Shown: positions 1-8,205, counted from the stretch's first letter. The stretch: DNA of 64,000 nt from Arthrobacter bussei (GCF_009377195.2 NZ_VJXX01000001.1:1550001-1614000), one strand, 5' to 3'. Made by a program: numbers and translations. The notes: a model not told the origin generated them from the letters alone.

Positions 1-242
1 AGCAGTTGCGCGATCATGGTCGCGAGCATCTCGACGTGGCCCATCTCCTCTGCACCGATCCCGAAGAGCAGGTCTCGGTACTTGCCCGGGATGTGGGCAT
101 TCCAGGCCTGGAAGCTGTACTGGAGGGCCACGGTGATCTCGCCGTACTGGCCGCCGAGCACCTCCTGGAGCTTCCGGGCATAGATGGCGTCCGGCTTGTC
201 GGGCGTCGCCTTGTACTGAAGTTCTTGCTTGTGGAAAAACAC
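1..242 (-). CDS. Manganese catalase family protein, 5' part only (runs off the window)
   Basis: Non-haem dimanganese catalase that disproportionates hydrogen peroxide. Only the first 80 codons lie in the window. The translation begins MFFHKQELQYKATPDKPD and continues through GGQYGEITVALQY to GAEEMGHVEML; the Glu-containing helices and the EEMGHVE segment match the metal-ligand helices of the Mn-catalase ferritin-like fold. The GTG start at 242 is set by a strong GGGGAGG ribosome site 8 nt upstream. The gene diverges from the LEA-like operon at 525. The family is clear; activity cannot be judged because most of the protein is missing. Confidence 0.88.
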   Translation of the reverse strand, partial: MFFHKQELQYKATPDKPDAIYARKLQEVLGGQYGEITVALQYSFQAWNAHIPGKYRDLLFGIGAEEMGHVEMLATMIAQL

Positions 243-524
243 GGGTGTATACCTCCCCACCTCGGGGCCTCCCCAGGGGTTCCGCTCCTTCTGGAAGCGG
301 CCGCAGGAGGTCCTCTTGATTCGACGCTAACGGCGACCATAAGATTTTCGGAAGATGCTAAGGCTACTTATTTTGAGGTTGCGGGAAGTGGAGAAAGGGC
401 TTGCAATCACAAACGTAAGCATGCTTAGCTTCAGTGATACGTCCAGCACGAGATGCCGGGCCAGCACATCGAGAACACGGTGGAGCGTCCGCTTCAAACG
501 GCAATATCAACGTTAGGAATGACC
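243..524. other. Intergenic region between Mn catalase and the hendecad operon
   Basis: This 282-bp divergent spacer is much more AT-rich around 340-430 than the surrounding genes, as expected for back-to-back promoters. It carries GCTAAGGC at 357-364 and GCTTAGC (reverse of GCTAAGC) at 423-429. The same GCTAAGC core recurs upstream of the PRC-barrel gene (3948-3954) and the MarR gene (5111-5117). No credible gene was found. Confidence 0.5.
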
Positions 525-1400
525 ATGACTACGCAGAATTGGCCGCAGGATCCCCTGGTTCCCTCCACGACCGGCAACGAGTCGTCCACCTCCGACCTCG
601 GAGCGCACGAGCTCGGCACCACCGGCCAGACCGACGGCAAGGCCTCTGCCGCCAAGGACCAGGCCAAGCAGGTAGGCCAGGACGGCAAGGAAGCAGCGAA
701 GAACGTCGCCGGAACGGCCACGTCCGAGGCGAAGAACGTCGCCGGGACCGCCGCATCCGAGGCCAAGAGCGTTGCTGCGGAGGCAGGCACCCAGGCCAAG
801 AACCTCCTGGGCACGGTGACCTCCGAGGTCAAGAGCCAGGCAGGCTCGCAGCAGCAGAAGATCACCGAAGGGATCCGTGGGATCTCCGACGAGCTGAAGT
901 CGATGGCCGACAAGTCGGACAACCACATGGTGTCCAACCTCGTCCAGCAGGCCTCGCAGCGAACGGACTCTGTTGCCGGCTGGCTCGAAGGCCGCGACGC
1001 GTCAGAAATCCTCGAGGACGTCAAGAGCTTCGCGCGCCGGAAGCCCGGAGCGTTCCTGGCCATCGCCGCAGGCACCGGGCTCGTCGTGGGGCGCCTGACC
1101 CGCGGCCTGACCGGCAATCCCGGCTCCGCCAACGGCAGCGCCACCGGGGGGCAGGGTTCCGCGCCTACGCGCACCGCGGGGACCGGCGGCACCACGACCG
1201 CCGGTTACACCGGGTACACCGAGACGGACTCCGACCTCTACAGCGGCACGCCCGCCACGGGCGGCTTCGACGACACGACCCGCGGGCAGCACGTCGCCGG
1301 ATCCAACCCGGCCTTCGTCGATCCCACCGACGACTACCCCACCATCCCGCCGGGCACGCCCCCGGTCGGCACCCGCGCGAATGACGGGGGCCTGCGCTGA
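525..1400 (+). CDS. Ala-rich stress protein with five tandem 11-residue (LEA-like) repeats and one hydrophobic segment
   Basis: A 291-residue protein with no catalytic motif that I recognise. Residues 58-112 form five in-register 11-mers (AKNVAGTATSE, AKNVAGTAASE, AKSVAAEAGTQ, AKNLLGTVTSE and a degenerate fifth); such hendecads are typical of group-3 LEA and related amphipathic-helix stress proteins. A helical region with RRKPGAFLAIAAGTGLVVGR (about 165-185) resembles the hydrophobic segment of DUF3618-associated proteins. The Gly/Thr-rich tail is probably disordered. The start at 525 is preferred over the ATG at 519 because AGGA (515-518) is 6 nt before 525 but abuts 519. It overlaps the next gene by 1 nt (TGATGA), so it is the first gene of a coupled operon. 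Protection of the envelope under stress is an inference. Confidence 0.8.
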   Translation: MTTQNWPQDPLVPSTTGNESSTSDLGAHELGTTGQTDGKASAAKDQAKQVGQDGKEAAKNVAGTATSEAKNVAGTAASEAKSVAAEAGTQAKNLLGTVTSEVKSQAGSQQQKITEGIRGISDELKSMADKSDNHMVSNLVQQASQRTDSVAGWLEGRDASEILEDVKSFARRKPGAFLAIAAGTGLVVGRLTRGLTGNPGSANGSATGGQGSAPTRTAGTGGTTTAGYTGYTETDSDLYSGTPATGGFDDTTRGQHVAGSNPAFVDPTDDYPTIPPGTPPVGTRANDGGLR

Positions 1401-1852
1401 TGAGTGAGGCATACACCGGCGGCGCGCATCAGGCGGCCGCACCCCTGCCGACGGAGGCCGAGCAGCGCTCAGCCAATGCGTCCGTCGGCGAGCTCCTCGG
1501 GGAGGTGACCAAGGACCTCTCCAAGCTCATGCGCCAGGAAGTGGCCCTGGCGAAGGCCGAAGCGACCGAGTCGGCCAAGAACGCCGGGAAGGGAGCCGGC
1601 ATGTTCGCCGGCGCCGCCCTCGGCGGGCACTTCGTCCTCCTGTTCCTCTCCATCGCCCTGATGTGGGGCCTCGGGGCCCTCATGCCCCTGGGATGGGCCG
1701 CCGTGATCGTGGCCGTCCTCTGGGGGATCATCGCCGCAGTCCTCGCCGTCATGGGCAAGAAGGAAATGAAGAAGGTCAAGGGCCTCCCGCAGACCGCGGA
1801 GACCGTCAAAGAGATTCCGCCGACACTGAAACCAGGTGAGCAGACACGATGA
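1400..1852 (+). CDS. Actinobacterial holin-family membrane protein (PF07332-like)
   Basis: A 150-residue protein with an amphipathic N-terminal helix (about 30-60, DLSKLMRQEVALAKAEATE) followed by two hydrophobic segments (about 68-92 and 97-120) and a charged tail. This matches the 'phage holin family' / putative actinobacterial holin-X group, which is chromosomal and common in Micrococcales. It sits between two hendecad-repeat proteins, overlapping both by 1-4 nt, and no phage genes lie nearby. A role as a small membrane partner of its neighbours is more likely than lysis. The holin name is a family label only. Confidence 0.8.
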   Translation: MSEAYTGGAHQAAAPLPTEAEQRSANASVGELLGEVTKDLSKLMRQEVALAKAEATESAKNAGKGAGMFAGAALGGHFVLLFLSIALMWGLGALMPLGWAAVIVAVLWGIIAAVLAVMGKKEMKKVKGLPQTAETVKEIPPTLKPGEQTR

Positions 1853-2565
1853 GCCAGACACCAGATGAGATCCGCGCCGACATCGAACGCACGCGTCAGG
1901 AACTCGGCACCGACGTCGACGCCGTAGCCGACAAGGTGAACCCCGCGAATATCGCGCACCGCCAGACCGAGAAGGTCAAGCACAGCTTCAGCAATGTGAA
2001 GGAGACCGTCATGGGCAAGGCCGAGGACGTCAAGGATTCAGTGCTCGGCAAGGCCGATGACGTGAAGGGCGCGGTCGCCGACAAGGCCGGACACGCCAAG
2101 GACCGGGCAGGGGATGGCATGGGCCATGCGCAGTCGGCCACCGGTACCGCGAAGGACAAGCTGCACAGCGCGGGCCAGGCCGCCCAGGGCGCCCCGCACC
2201 AGCTGAGCAACAAGGCTGCCGGCAACCCGCTCGCCGCCGGACTGATCGCTTTCGGTGCAGGCCTCCTTGTGGCGAGCCTCATCCCTGCCAGCCAGAAGGA
2301 GCAGCAGGCCGCCTCGCAGCTCAAGGAGCAGGCTGCCCCTCTCAAGGAGAAGGTCACCGACGCCGCCAAGCAGGTCGTCTCCGAGGTCAGGGAGCCCGTC
2401 CAGGACGCCGTGCAGTCCGTCAAGGAGTCTGCAGCGGATTCGGTGCAGACCGTGAAGGACGAGGGACAGCACGCGGTCGGAGAGGTCAAGGGCGAGGGCC
2501 AGCAGGCTGCCAGTGACGTCAAGGGCAGCGCGCAGGACGCGAAGTCGAACGTCCAGCAGCACTGA
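1849..2565 (+). CDS. DUF3618 protein with LEA-like hendecad arrays either side of a membrane segment
   Basis: A 238-residue protein. The N-terminus (DEIRADIERTRQELGTDVDA) matches DUF3618. Residues 50-104 are five consecutive 11-mers (VKETVMGKAED, VKDSVLGKADD, VKGAVADKAGH and two weaker ones). Residues 126-147 are a single hydrophobic segment. Residues 158-234 are seven further 11-mers (for example VKDEGQHAVGE, VKGEGQQAASD, VKGSAQDAKSN). Charged residues recur in register, giving amphipathic helices as in group-3 LEA proteins. It overlaps the holin-family gene by ATGA and ends the operon before a strong terminator. Membrane or desiccation protection is inferred from the repeats; the domain itself has no assigned function. 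Confidence 0.85.
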   Translation: MSQTPDEIRADIERTRQELGTDVDAVADKVNPANIAHRQTEKVKHSFSNVKETVMGKAEDVKDSVLGKADDVKGAVADKAGHAKDRAGDGMGHAQSATGTAKDKLHSAGQAAQGAPHQLSNKAAGNPLAAGLIAFGAGLLVASLIPASQKEQQAASQLKEQAAPLKEKVTDAAKQVVSEVREPVQDAVQSVKESAADSVQTVKDEGQHAVGEVKGEGQQAASDVKGSAQDAKSNVQQH

Positions 2566-2581
2566 TCCCACGATGAACAGT

Positions 2582-2617
2582 GAAGGAGGCCACAGGATAC
2601 ATCCGGTGGCCTCCTTC
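2582..2617 (+). terminator. Terminator of the hendecad operon
   Basis: A perfect 12-bp stem (GAAGGAGGCCAC, 2582-2593, pairing with 2606-2617) with a 12-nt loop begins 16 nt after the stop codon. It lies between convergent genes and could act on both strands, although the minus-strand gene ends 127 bp away. Confidence 0.85.
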
Positions 2618-2743
2618 GTGTCCGCTCCCCTCGTTACCCTCCATCGTCGAACGACGCCCGACACCCGATGGTCGACGACGCCCGGTGATCGACGCTCGGG
2701 ATCGTCGTCCAGATCCGGCCCCACGGACCGCACAAAGGGCGAC

Positions 2744-3331
2744 TCAGCCCAGCAGGTCCACGGCGGTCGCGAGGCCCACGATCGGCTGGCGGTATTCGAC
2801 GGACAGTATTTCCAGCATGGCTTCCGCGTATCGCTCATTCGTGCTGCCGATGGCGTCGGCCACGTACGTGACGCGGAAGTCGGCAGCGAAGGCGTCCGCC
2901 CCCGTATGCGCTACGCAGTTGTGCGTCGAGACGCCCGCGAGCACGAGGTCCTGCACCCCGAGAAGCCGTAGGCGCTCTGCGAGATCGGTGCCGAAGAAAG
3001 CGCTGTCGCGGGTCTTGGTGACCGATTCCAGCCCCTCCACGTGCAGCCCCTCCACCGGCTCGGCCTGCGCGGTCCCGCGGAAGATGAAGCCCTGCTCATC
3101 ATCGAGCATCGACAACGTCCAGGTCGAGCGGTCCGTCTCGTGCTCCGTGCGCGCCACGAGGACGATCGAACCGCCACGGTCGGCGGCGGCGATGAGCTCG
3201 TTGCACGCGGCCACTAGGGAGGAACGCGAGCGCTCGAGGACCTCGTCCTCGAAGAACGCGTTCTGCATGTCGATGATCAGCAGTGCCGCGCGGCCTGGCA
3301 TGGCATCCAACGCTCGTTCACCGCGCGGCAT
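2744..3331 (-). CDS. Isochorismatase-family cysteine hydrolase
   Basis: A 195-residue member of the isochorismatase/nicotinamidase-like alpha/beta hydrolase family. The triad is visible: Asp21 (LLIIDMQNAFF), Lys106 (SVTKTRDSAFFGT) and Cys139 (GVSTHNCVAHTG). The substrate cannot be read from the sequence; such orphan members may act on amides or N-carbamoyl compounds. The start at 3331 is chosen for its GGAAGGAG site 5-6 nt upstream, which makes it overlap the upstream gene by 14 nt and suggests translational coupling. The in-frame ATG at 3301 has no such site. Confidence 0.9.
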   Translation of the reverse strand: MPRGERALDAMPGRAALLIIDMQNAFFEDEVLERSRSSLVAACNELIAAADRGGSIVLVARTEHETDRSTWTLSMLDDEQGFIFRGTAQAEPVEGLHVEGLESVTKTRDSAFFGTDLAERLRLLGVQDLVLAGVSTHNCVAHTGADAFAADFRVTYVADAIGSTNERYAEAMLEILSVEYRQPIVGLATAVDLLG

Positions 3332-3695
3332 CCGGCTCCTTCCGTTCGCCACCGGGCGAGGGCGCGACAGCAGCCGCTGCACCGGCCAACGACTCCTCGG
3401 GCAGCAGGGACGGACGCCCTGCTGCGGCCAGGTCAGGAAGCGGATAGCCCGCGATGTACGTCACTCCCGCCGGCGGCGCTACCGGGAGCGTCGGCTGCTC
3501 CGCGAGGCGGCGAACGTCCACCTCGGAGAGCCCGGCGGCTTCGGCGAGCTCGTGGTGGGTCAGGCCGGTGGCGAGGGCCTGACGGATCGCGTCGCCGCAG
3601 ACGAGGGCCAGGGCGTCCCGTGTGAATTCAGCGTTCTCGAGGTCTGCCGCGGCGATCATGACGTTGTGGATGGCAGCGGGGCGTGCAGCGTGCAT
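3318..3695 (-). CDS. Small uncharacterised protein with a helix-turn-helix-like segment
   Basis: A 125-residue protein not recognised as a named family. Residues about 42-68 (ATGLTHHELAEAAGLSEVDVRRL) look like a helix-turn-helix of the AsnC/Xre sort, followed by a Pro/Ala-rich C-terminus. The ATG at 3695 has GGAAGG 6 nt upstream; a longer in-frame start at 3728 lacks a site. It overlaps the isochorismatase-like gene and probably forms a two-gene operon with it, so it may be a regulator or accessory of that enzyme. This is inferred from context only. Confidence 0.6.
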   Translation of the reverse strand: MHAARPAAIHNVMIAAADLENAEFTRDALALVCGDAIRQALATGLTHHELAEAAGLSEVDVRRLAEQPTLPVAPPAGVTYIAGYPLPDLAAAGRPSLLPEESLAGAAAAVAPSPGGERKEPDAAR

Positions 3696-4069
3696 GGGAA
3701 CCCTTCCGGGGCTCGAAGACCCTGGCATGCAGCAGGCGACCGGTCGGGAACCCGTCGGGCGACGCCAAACAATTCCCCGCCGCTCGCGGAGGATCGTCTT
3801 TGGCGACGCGGACGCCTGCGGGCGCCGGGTCGGAGGATGTCAGGCCGGTGGCGGGACCTTACGGCCATCATACGGACAGGGGGCAGCTCGAGGCGGCATT
3901 GCCGGGACCTCAGGCACCCTGCCCGTCGAGGCGATTCCGGGAAAAACGCTAAGCAGGCTTCCCATCGGGTACTAAGAGTGCTTACTCTAGAGGCCGGTGG
4001 TTAGCCATGGACTCCGGTCCAGGCGAAGCCGAATCCCGAACCAGTGAGATGACTCAGAAGGAGAAGGAC
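3696..4069. other. Divergent intergenic region upstream of the PRC-barrel gene
   Basis: A 374-bp spacer with no supported gene. Near its right end it carries GCTAAGC (3948-3954), ACTAAG (3971-3976) and CTTACTCTAGA (3981-3991). The last is the exact reverse complement of TCTAGAGTAAG (5143-5153) upstream of the MarR gene. These sit in a locally AT-rich patch where a promoter for the gene at 4070 is expected. Confidence 0.5.
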
Positions 4070-4990
4070 ATGATTACTCAGGACCACATCGATACCCTGC
4101 TCGGCAACGGCGGCAACGTACTCGGATCCGATGGAGAGAAGATCGGTTCGATCGGTCAGGTCTACCTCGACGATCAGACCGGCGAGCCCAGCTGGGTCAC
4201 GGCGAAGACGGGCCTCTTCGGGACGTCGGAGTCCTTCGTCCCCCTTCAGGGTGCGGATGTCGAGGGCCACGACGTACGCGTCCCCTACTCCAAGCACCAG
4301 GTGAAGGACGCCCCCCGCGTGGAGTCCGACGGCAACCTCAGCCCCGAGGAGGAGGACCGCCTCTACCGCCACTACGAGATCGGCGGCGGAACGAGCGGCT
4401 ACACCGACACGACGACCACCACCGGTACAACCACCGGCACCACGGGTCACAGCGACCGCGATGTCGACATCGACACCACCTCGGGCCGCACGTCGGGCCT
4501 CACCGATACGGACACCTCACGCGACAGCGGCTTCGGCACGTCGGACCGCGACTCGGGCAACACGCACGGCACGGTCGGTCACGACACCTCCGGCCCCACG
4601 ACCGATGAGGCGATGACGCGCTCAGAGGAGCAGCTGCACGTCGGGACCGAGCGGCGTGAAACCGGTCGCGCTCGTCTGCGCAAGTACGTCGTGACCGAGA
4701 ACGTCACGCAGACCGTTCCGGTCAGCCGCGAGGAGGTCCGGGTGGAGCGCGAGCCCATCACGGACGCCAACCGTGGCGACGCCTACGACGGCCCCGCCAT
4801 CAGCGAGGAGGAGCACGAAGTGACCCTCCACGCCGAGCGTCCGGTCGTGGAGAAGGAAGCCGTTCCCGTGGAGCGCGTGCGCCTCGACAAGGAGACGGTC
4901 ACGTCCAACGAGACGGTCAGCGGCGAGGTCCGGAAGGAAGAGATCGAGGTCGACGGCGCGGATGACACCCGTCGCGGCGACAACCGATAA
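4070..4990 (+). CDS. PRC-barrel and DUF2382 (YsnF/AvaK-type) stress protein
   Basis: A 306-residue, three-part protein. Residues about 5-80 are a PRC-barrel (GSDGEKIGSIGQVYLDD ... WVTAKTGLFG). Residues about 105-185 are a Thr/Asp/Gly-rich disordered linker. Residues about 190-300 are a DUF2382 domain with alternating acidic/basic beta-hairpin repeats (EQLHVGTERRETGRARLRKY; RPVVEKEAVPVERVRL). Such fusions are widespread in actinobacteria and cyanobacteria and often stress-induced; the biochemical role is unknown. AAGGAG 6 nt before the ATG at 4070 decides the start over ATGs at 4007 and 4049. A 17-bp terminator follows. Confidence 0.9.
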   Translation: MITQDHIDTLLGNGGNVLGSDGEKIGSIGQVYLDDQTGEPSWVTAKTGLFGTSESFVPLQGADVEGHDVRVPYSKHQVKDAPRVESDGNLSPEEEDRLYRHYEIGGGTSGYTDTTTTTGTTTGTTGHSDRDVDIDTTSGRTSGLTDTDTSRDSGFGTSDRDSGNTHGTVGHDTSGPTTDEAMTRSEEQLHVGTERRETGRARLRKYVVTENVTQTVPVSREEVRVEREPITDANRGDAYDGPAISEEEHEVTLHAERPVVEKEAVPVERVRLDKETVTSNETVSGEVRKEEIEVDGADDTRRGDNR

Positions 4991-5005
4991 ACAGGATCGC
5001 TGATT

Positions 5006-5044
5006 GAGCAGAGGGCCCGGGGCCATGCCCCGGGCCCTCTGCTC
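5006..5044 (+). terminator. Very strong terminator after the PRC-barrel gene
   Basis: A perfect 17-bp stem (5006-5022 with 5028-5044) closes a 5-nt loop CCATG, 15 nt past the stop codon. It is GC-rich and followed by GTTCGGGG rather than a clear T-run. Confidence 0.9.
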
Positions 5045-5206
5045 GTTCGGGGTGACCAGCCGTATCGCCCTTGGCGGTCAGGCGATTTCTGCCCGCTGTG
5101 CAGAAATGATGCTAAGCCTGCTGTCTATTTCGGGCTAAGTTGTCTAGAGTAAGTAGTAGGGAACAGCGAATCCACCGCGTAGGACCGAGGGGAAGGACAC
5201 GCTATC

Positions 5207-5629
5207 GTGCCGGAGTTGAACGATTGGTCGACCAGCCGCCTGCTAACGACCGCGGCCCGCATCGTCGAGCACTCATGGAACGAGAAGCTCCTGAGCATCG
5301 GGATCACCCACGCCGGGTTGACGACCCTGGGCGTCCTCGAGCGCGAAGGGACCCTCACCGGTGTGCGCCTCGCCCAGCTGGTGCACGTGCAGGCGCAGAC
5401 CGTCGGCCGCACCCTCGACCGCCTCGAGAAGCGGGGACTCGTGACGAGACTCCGGAACACCGCAGACCGCCGCAGTCAGCGCATCACCATCACATCAGCC
5501 GGCCAGAAGGCCCTCGAGCGCGCCAAGAACATCGAGCACGAACTGATGGCCGAGGACGGCCTGGCATCACAGGATCTGCGTGATCGGCTGGCAACCGTCA
5601 TCAACGAACTCGGGCCGAAGAAGGACTAG
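5207..5629 (+). CDS. MarR-family winged-helix regulator (paralogue A)
   Basis: A 140-residue MarR-type regulator. It has an N-terminal dimerisation helix (STSRLLTTAARIVEH), the winged HTH (LAQLVHVQAQTVGRTLDRLE, about 63-82) and the basic wing RRSQRITIT. A close paralogue lies at 24501. GTG start at 5207 with GGAAGG about 10 nt upstream. The promoter region contains GCTAAGC (5111) and TCTAGAGTAAG (5143), both shared with the region upstream of the PRC-barrel gene, which makes that gene a plausible target. The ligand is unknown. The 3' end overlaps dnaB by 4 nt tail to tail. Confidence 0.9.
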   Translation: MPELNDWSTSRLLTTAARIVEHSWNEKLLSIGITHAGLTTLGVLEREGTLTGVRLAQLVHVQAQTVGRTLDRLEKRGLVTRLRNTADRRSQRITITSAGQKALERAKNIEHELMAEDGLASQDLRDRLATVINELGPKKD

Positions 5630-7002
5630 TAGCCGCCGCCGTCCGCCGCCATGTTGTTGAAGCGCGAATAGTGGCCCTGAAAGCCTACGACAAGGGTCTT
5701 CGTCGGACCGTTACGGTGCTTGGCCACGATCACATCAGCCTCTCCCGCCCGTGCGGACTCCTTGTCGTAGACGTCGTCCCGGTGCAGGAGGATGACCATG
5801 TCCGCGTCCTGCTCGATCGACCCCGATTCGCGGAGGTCGGAGACCTGGGGCCTCTTGTCCGTCCGCTGCTCCGATCCACGGTTCAGCTGTGACAGCGCAA
5901 CCACCGGGACGTTGAGCTCCTTGGCCAGCAGCTTCAGCGCCCGCGAGAACTCCGACACCTCCTGCTGGCGGGATTCGACGCGCTTGCCGGAGGACATGAG
6001 CTGCAGGTAGTCGAGGACCACGAGCTTCAGGTCATGGCGCTGCTTCAGGCGCCGGCACTTGGCCCGGATCTCCATCAGCGACATGTTCGGGCTGTCGTCG
6101 ATGAAGAGGGGTGCATCGTTCATGCGGCCCATCGTCGTCGCGATCTTGCCCCACTGCTCGTCCTTGATCGTCCCTTTACGCAGGTCCTGCAGGCCGATCG
6201 TCGCCTCGGCGGACAGCAGTCGCATGGCGATCTCGTTGCGCCCCATCTCGAGCGAGAAGAAGACCGTTGTCATGTTGTGCTTGATCGCCGCCGACCGCGC
6301 CCAGTCCAGCGCGAAGGTCGACTTGCCCATGGCCGGGCGCGCGGCAACGACGATCATCTGTCCGCCGTGGAGGCCCTGCGTGAGCTCGTCGAGCTCGTAG
6401 AAGCCGGTCGGGACGCCAGTCATCCCCTCGCCCTTGTGTCCCGCGGACTCGATCTCGTCCACGGTCCCCTCGATGATGTCCTTCAGCGCGACGTAGTCCT
6501 CGGCCGTCCGCCGCTCGGCCACTGCGTACACCTCCGCCTGCGCGGCGTTCACCAGGTCGTCCACCTCGCCGTCGTTGGAGTAGCCGAGCTGCACGATCTT
6601 CGTACCGGCATCCACCAGGCGGCGCAGGACCGCCCTCTCGCGCACGATCTCGGCGTAGAACCCGGCATTCGCGGCTGTCGGGACGGACTGGATCAGCGTG
6701 TGCAGGTAGGCAGGACCACCGATGCGGGAGATCTCGCCCCGTTTGGTGAGCTCATCCGACACGGTGACGGCGTCGGCCGGCTCACCCCGTCCGTAGAGGT
6801 CGATGATCGCCTCATAGATGCTCTCGTGGGCCGGGCGGTAGAAATCGATGCCACGGAGCACTTCCACGCAGTCCGCGATGGCGTCCTTCGACAACATCAT
6901 GCCGCCGAGGACGGACTGCTCGGCGACGAGGTCCTGGGGCGGGGTGCGGGAGAATTCCGGTGACCGTGTGTCCGATGATGAGTCTGCATGTGCCAGGGAC
7001 AC
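5626..7002 (-). CDS. dnaB: Replicative DNA helicase DnaB
   Basis: A 458-residue hexameric 5'-3' helicase of the replication fork. The N-terminal primase-interaction domain (PPQDLVAEQSVLGGMMLS onward) is followed by the RecA-like motor: Walker A ARPAMGKST (about 220), Walker B VVLDYLQLM, and the DnaB motif LSQLNRGSEQR with the arginine-bearing segment LRESGSIEQDAD. It is full length with no intein, although actinobacterial dnaB genes often carry one. It is separated from rplI by 739 bp that hold DnaA-box-like sites. Confidence 0.98.
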   Translation of the reverse strand: MSLAHADSSSDTRSPEFSRTPPQDLVAEQSVLGGMMLSKDAIADCVEVLRGIDFYRPAHESIYEAIIDLYGRGEPADAVTVSDELTKRGEISRIGGPAYLHTLIQSVPTAANAGFYAEIVRERAVLRRLVDAGTKIVQLGYSNDGEVDDLVNAAQAEVYAVAERRTAEDYVALKDIIEGTVDEIESAGHKGEGMTGVPTGFYELDELTQGLHGGQMIVVAARPAMGKSTFALDWARSAAIKHNMTTVFFSLEMGRNEIAMRLLSAEATIGLQDLRKGTIKDEQWGKIATTMGRMNDAPLFIDDSPNMSLMEIRAKCRRLKQRHDLKLVVLDYLQLMSSGKRVESRQQEVSEFSRALKLLAKELNVPVVALSQLNRGSEQRTDKRPQVSDLRESGSIEQDADMVILLHRDDVYDKESARAGEADVIVAKHRNGPTKTLVVGFQGHYSRFNNMAADGGGY

Positions 7003-7179
7003 TGAAGGGCCTTTCTCCTACTGTCGAAGCGGCCGACGTCGGGACGTCGACCGGACACCCGGGCCGGGTCCGACAGGACATACCTATCACCCGACACCCT
7101 CACTAGTGGGAATCTCCCGCTACCGTAGCCCTCGCCTCGCGAGGCACAAAGCGCTCCACCAACAGGGGGTGTGGGTAAG

Positions 7180-7336
7180 TGTGAATAACCTGTGGATTAC
7201 GCGGCGTGTCTTGTGCACAGGATGGGGAGAACCCTGTGGACAAAGAACATAATTCCGGCGGGACAGCCATTTGACCTGCGGAAACGTTGTCCCCGCCCTG
7301 TGTACGAAAAGTATTTTCTGCCCGCGTTCATCCACA
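7180..7336. other. Cluster of five DnaA-box-like sites upstream of dnaB
   Basis: The sites are TTATTCACA (minus strand, 7180-7188), TAATCCACA (minus, 7191-7199), TTGTGCACA (plus, 7211-7219), TTGTCCACA (minus, 7235-7243) and TCATCCACA (plus, 7328-7336). Three fit TTRTNCACA exactly and two differ from TTATCCACA by one base. The region is also lower in GC than its surroundings. Five in 157 bp of otherwise coding-dense DNA suggests DnaA binding; it could regulate dnaB or act as a DnaA-titrating or origin-like locus. Function not established. Confidence 0.6.
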
Positions 7337-7695
7337 GGCCCGCTGTTGACAACACCACCGAAAGTACTTCGCTAGGCCCCCTAGCGGTCCCGGCGATGCG
7401 TCCCGTACTGCATTGCCGAAGCGTGATGCACGCCGCGCCGATCGGCACGTGGGAGTATGCCGATCGAGGCATGTCCAAGGCCTCAGCGCGTTCGAGGGAT
7501 CACGGTAGGAGTACGTTCGACGCTGGGAGGTCCTGCCGCCGTCGTAGGGGTCCTGTTCCCGGAGATGGCCGGCGTGGGACGTGTCGAGCACAGACCGCGG
7601 CCGCCGGCGGAAGCGTCCCTGACGACCCGGACGACGAGCACCCGAGACAGCATCCCTCGACGTCGCATCGGTCGCTGCACCCGCCCGTTAAGCAC

Positions 7696-7726
7696 GGGAA
7701 GCCCCCGCCGACGGCGGAGGCTTCCC
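7696..7726 (-). terminator. Terminator after rplI
   Basis: GGGAAGCC (7696-7703) pairs with GGCTTCCC (7719-7726), with inner CGCCG/CGGCG pairing. It starts about 15 nt downstream of the rplI stop on the minus strand and closes the ribosomal operon. Confidence 0.85.
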
Positions 7727-7741
7727 GGACGAACCGGACGG

Positions 7742-8191
7742 CTAGCTTGCGACGACGTCCAGGTCGATGACTGCTGCGACGTCCTCATGGAGACGGACGT
7801 TGGCCTGGTAGGACCCCACCGACTTGATGTGGGCGGGCAGTTCGACCTTGCGCTTGTCGATCTTGCCGAGACCAGCGGCCTCGACGGCCTTGGCGACGTC
7901 GTCCGCCTTGACCGTGCCGAACAGGCGGCCGGAGCCACCCGCCTTGACGGTCAGGGTGACGGGCTTCGCCGACAGAGCGGCGGCCTGGCGCTGCGCGTCC
8001 TCGAGCGATGCGTGCTCGCGGGCGGAGCGGGCAGCCTTGATGGACTCGACCTGCTTCTCGCCACCCTTGCTCCACATCAGGGCGAAACCGCGGGGCAGAA
8101 GGTAGTTACGTGCGTAACCGTTCTTCACCTCGACGACATCGCCTGCTGCACCGAGACCGGTGACTTCCTGGGTGAGAATGAGCTTCGACAT
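7742..8191 (-). CDS. rplI: Ribosomal protein bL9
   Basis: A 149-residue large-subunit protein with the N-terminal rRNA-binding domain ([21 protein letters not shown], the bL9 signature), a long connecting helix and the C-terminal domain ending around [18 protein letters not shown]. It is the last gene of the rpsF-ssb-rpsR-rplI operon, 14 nt after rpsR, and has the normal length. Confidence 0.98.
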   Translation of the reverse strand: MSKLILTQEVTGLGAAGDVVEVKNGYARNYLLPRGFALMWSKGGEKQVESIKAARSAREHASLEDAQRQAAALSAKPVTLTVKAGGSGRLFGTVKADDVAKAVEAAGLGKIDKRKVELPAHIKSVGSYQANVRLHEDVAAVIDLDVVAS

Positions 8192-8205
8192 GATGTGTCC
8201 CTTTC

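Larger units (their letters stand above)
7003..7741. other. Long intergenic region between rplI and dnaB
   Basis: 739 bp without a supported gene. The part nearest dnaB (7180-7336) has a cluster of DnaA-box-like 9-mers, annotated separately. A 7-bp stem-loop CGCTAGG-CCC-CCTAGCG lies at 7370-7386. The remainder (7390-7690) is GC-rich and I see no further structure until the rplI terminator. The dnaB promoter should lie between about 7010 and 7350. Confidence 0.6.

Noticed and set aside
1400..1852. Prophage remnant suggested by a holin-family gene
   Set aside because: No integrase, terminase, capsid or endolysin nearby; this family is chromosomal in many actinobacteria and here is embedded in a stress operon.
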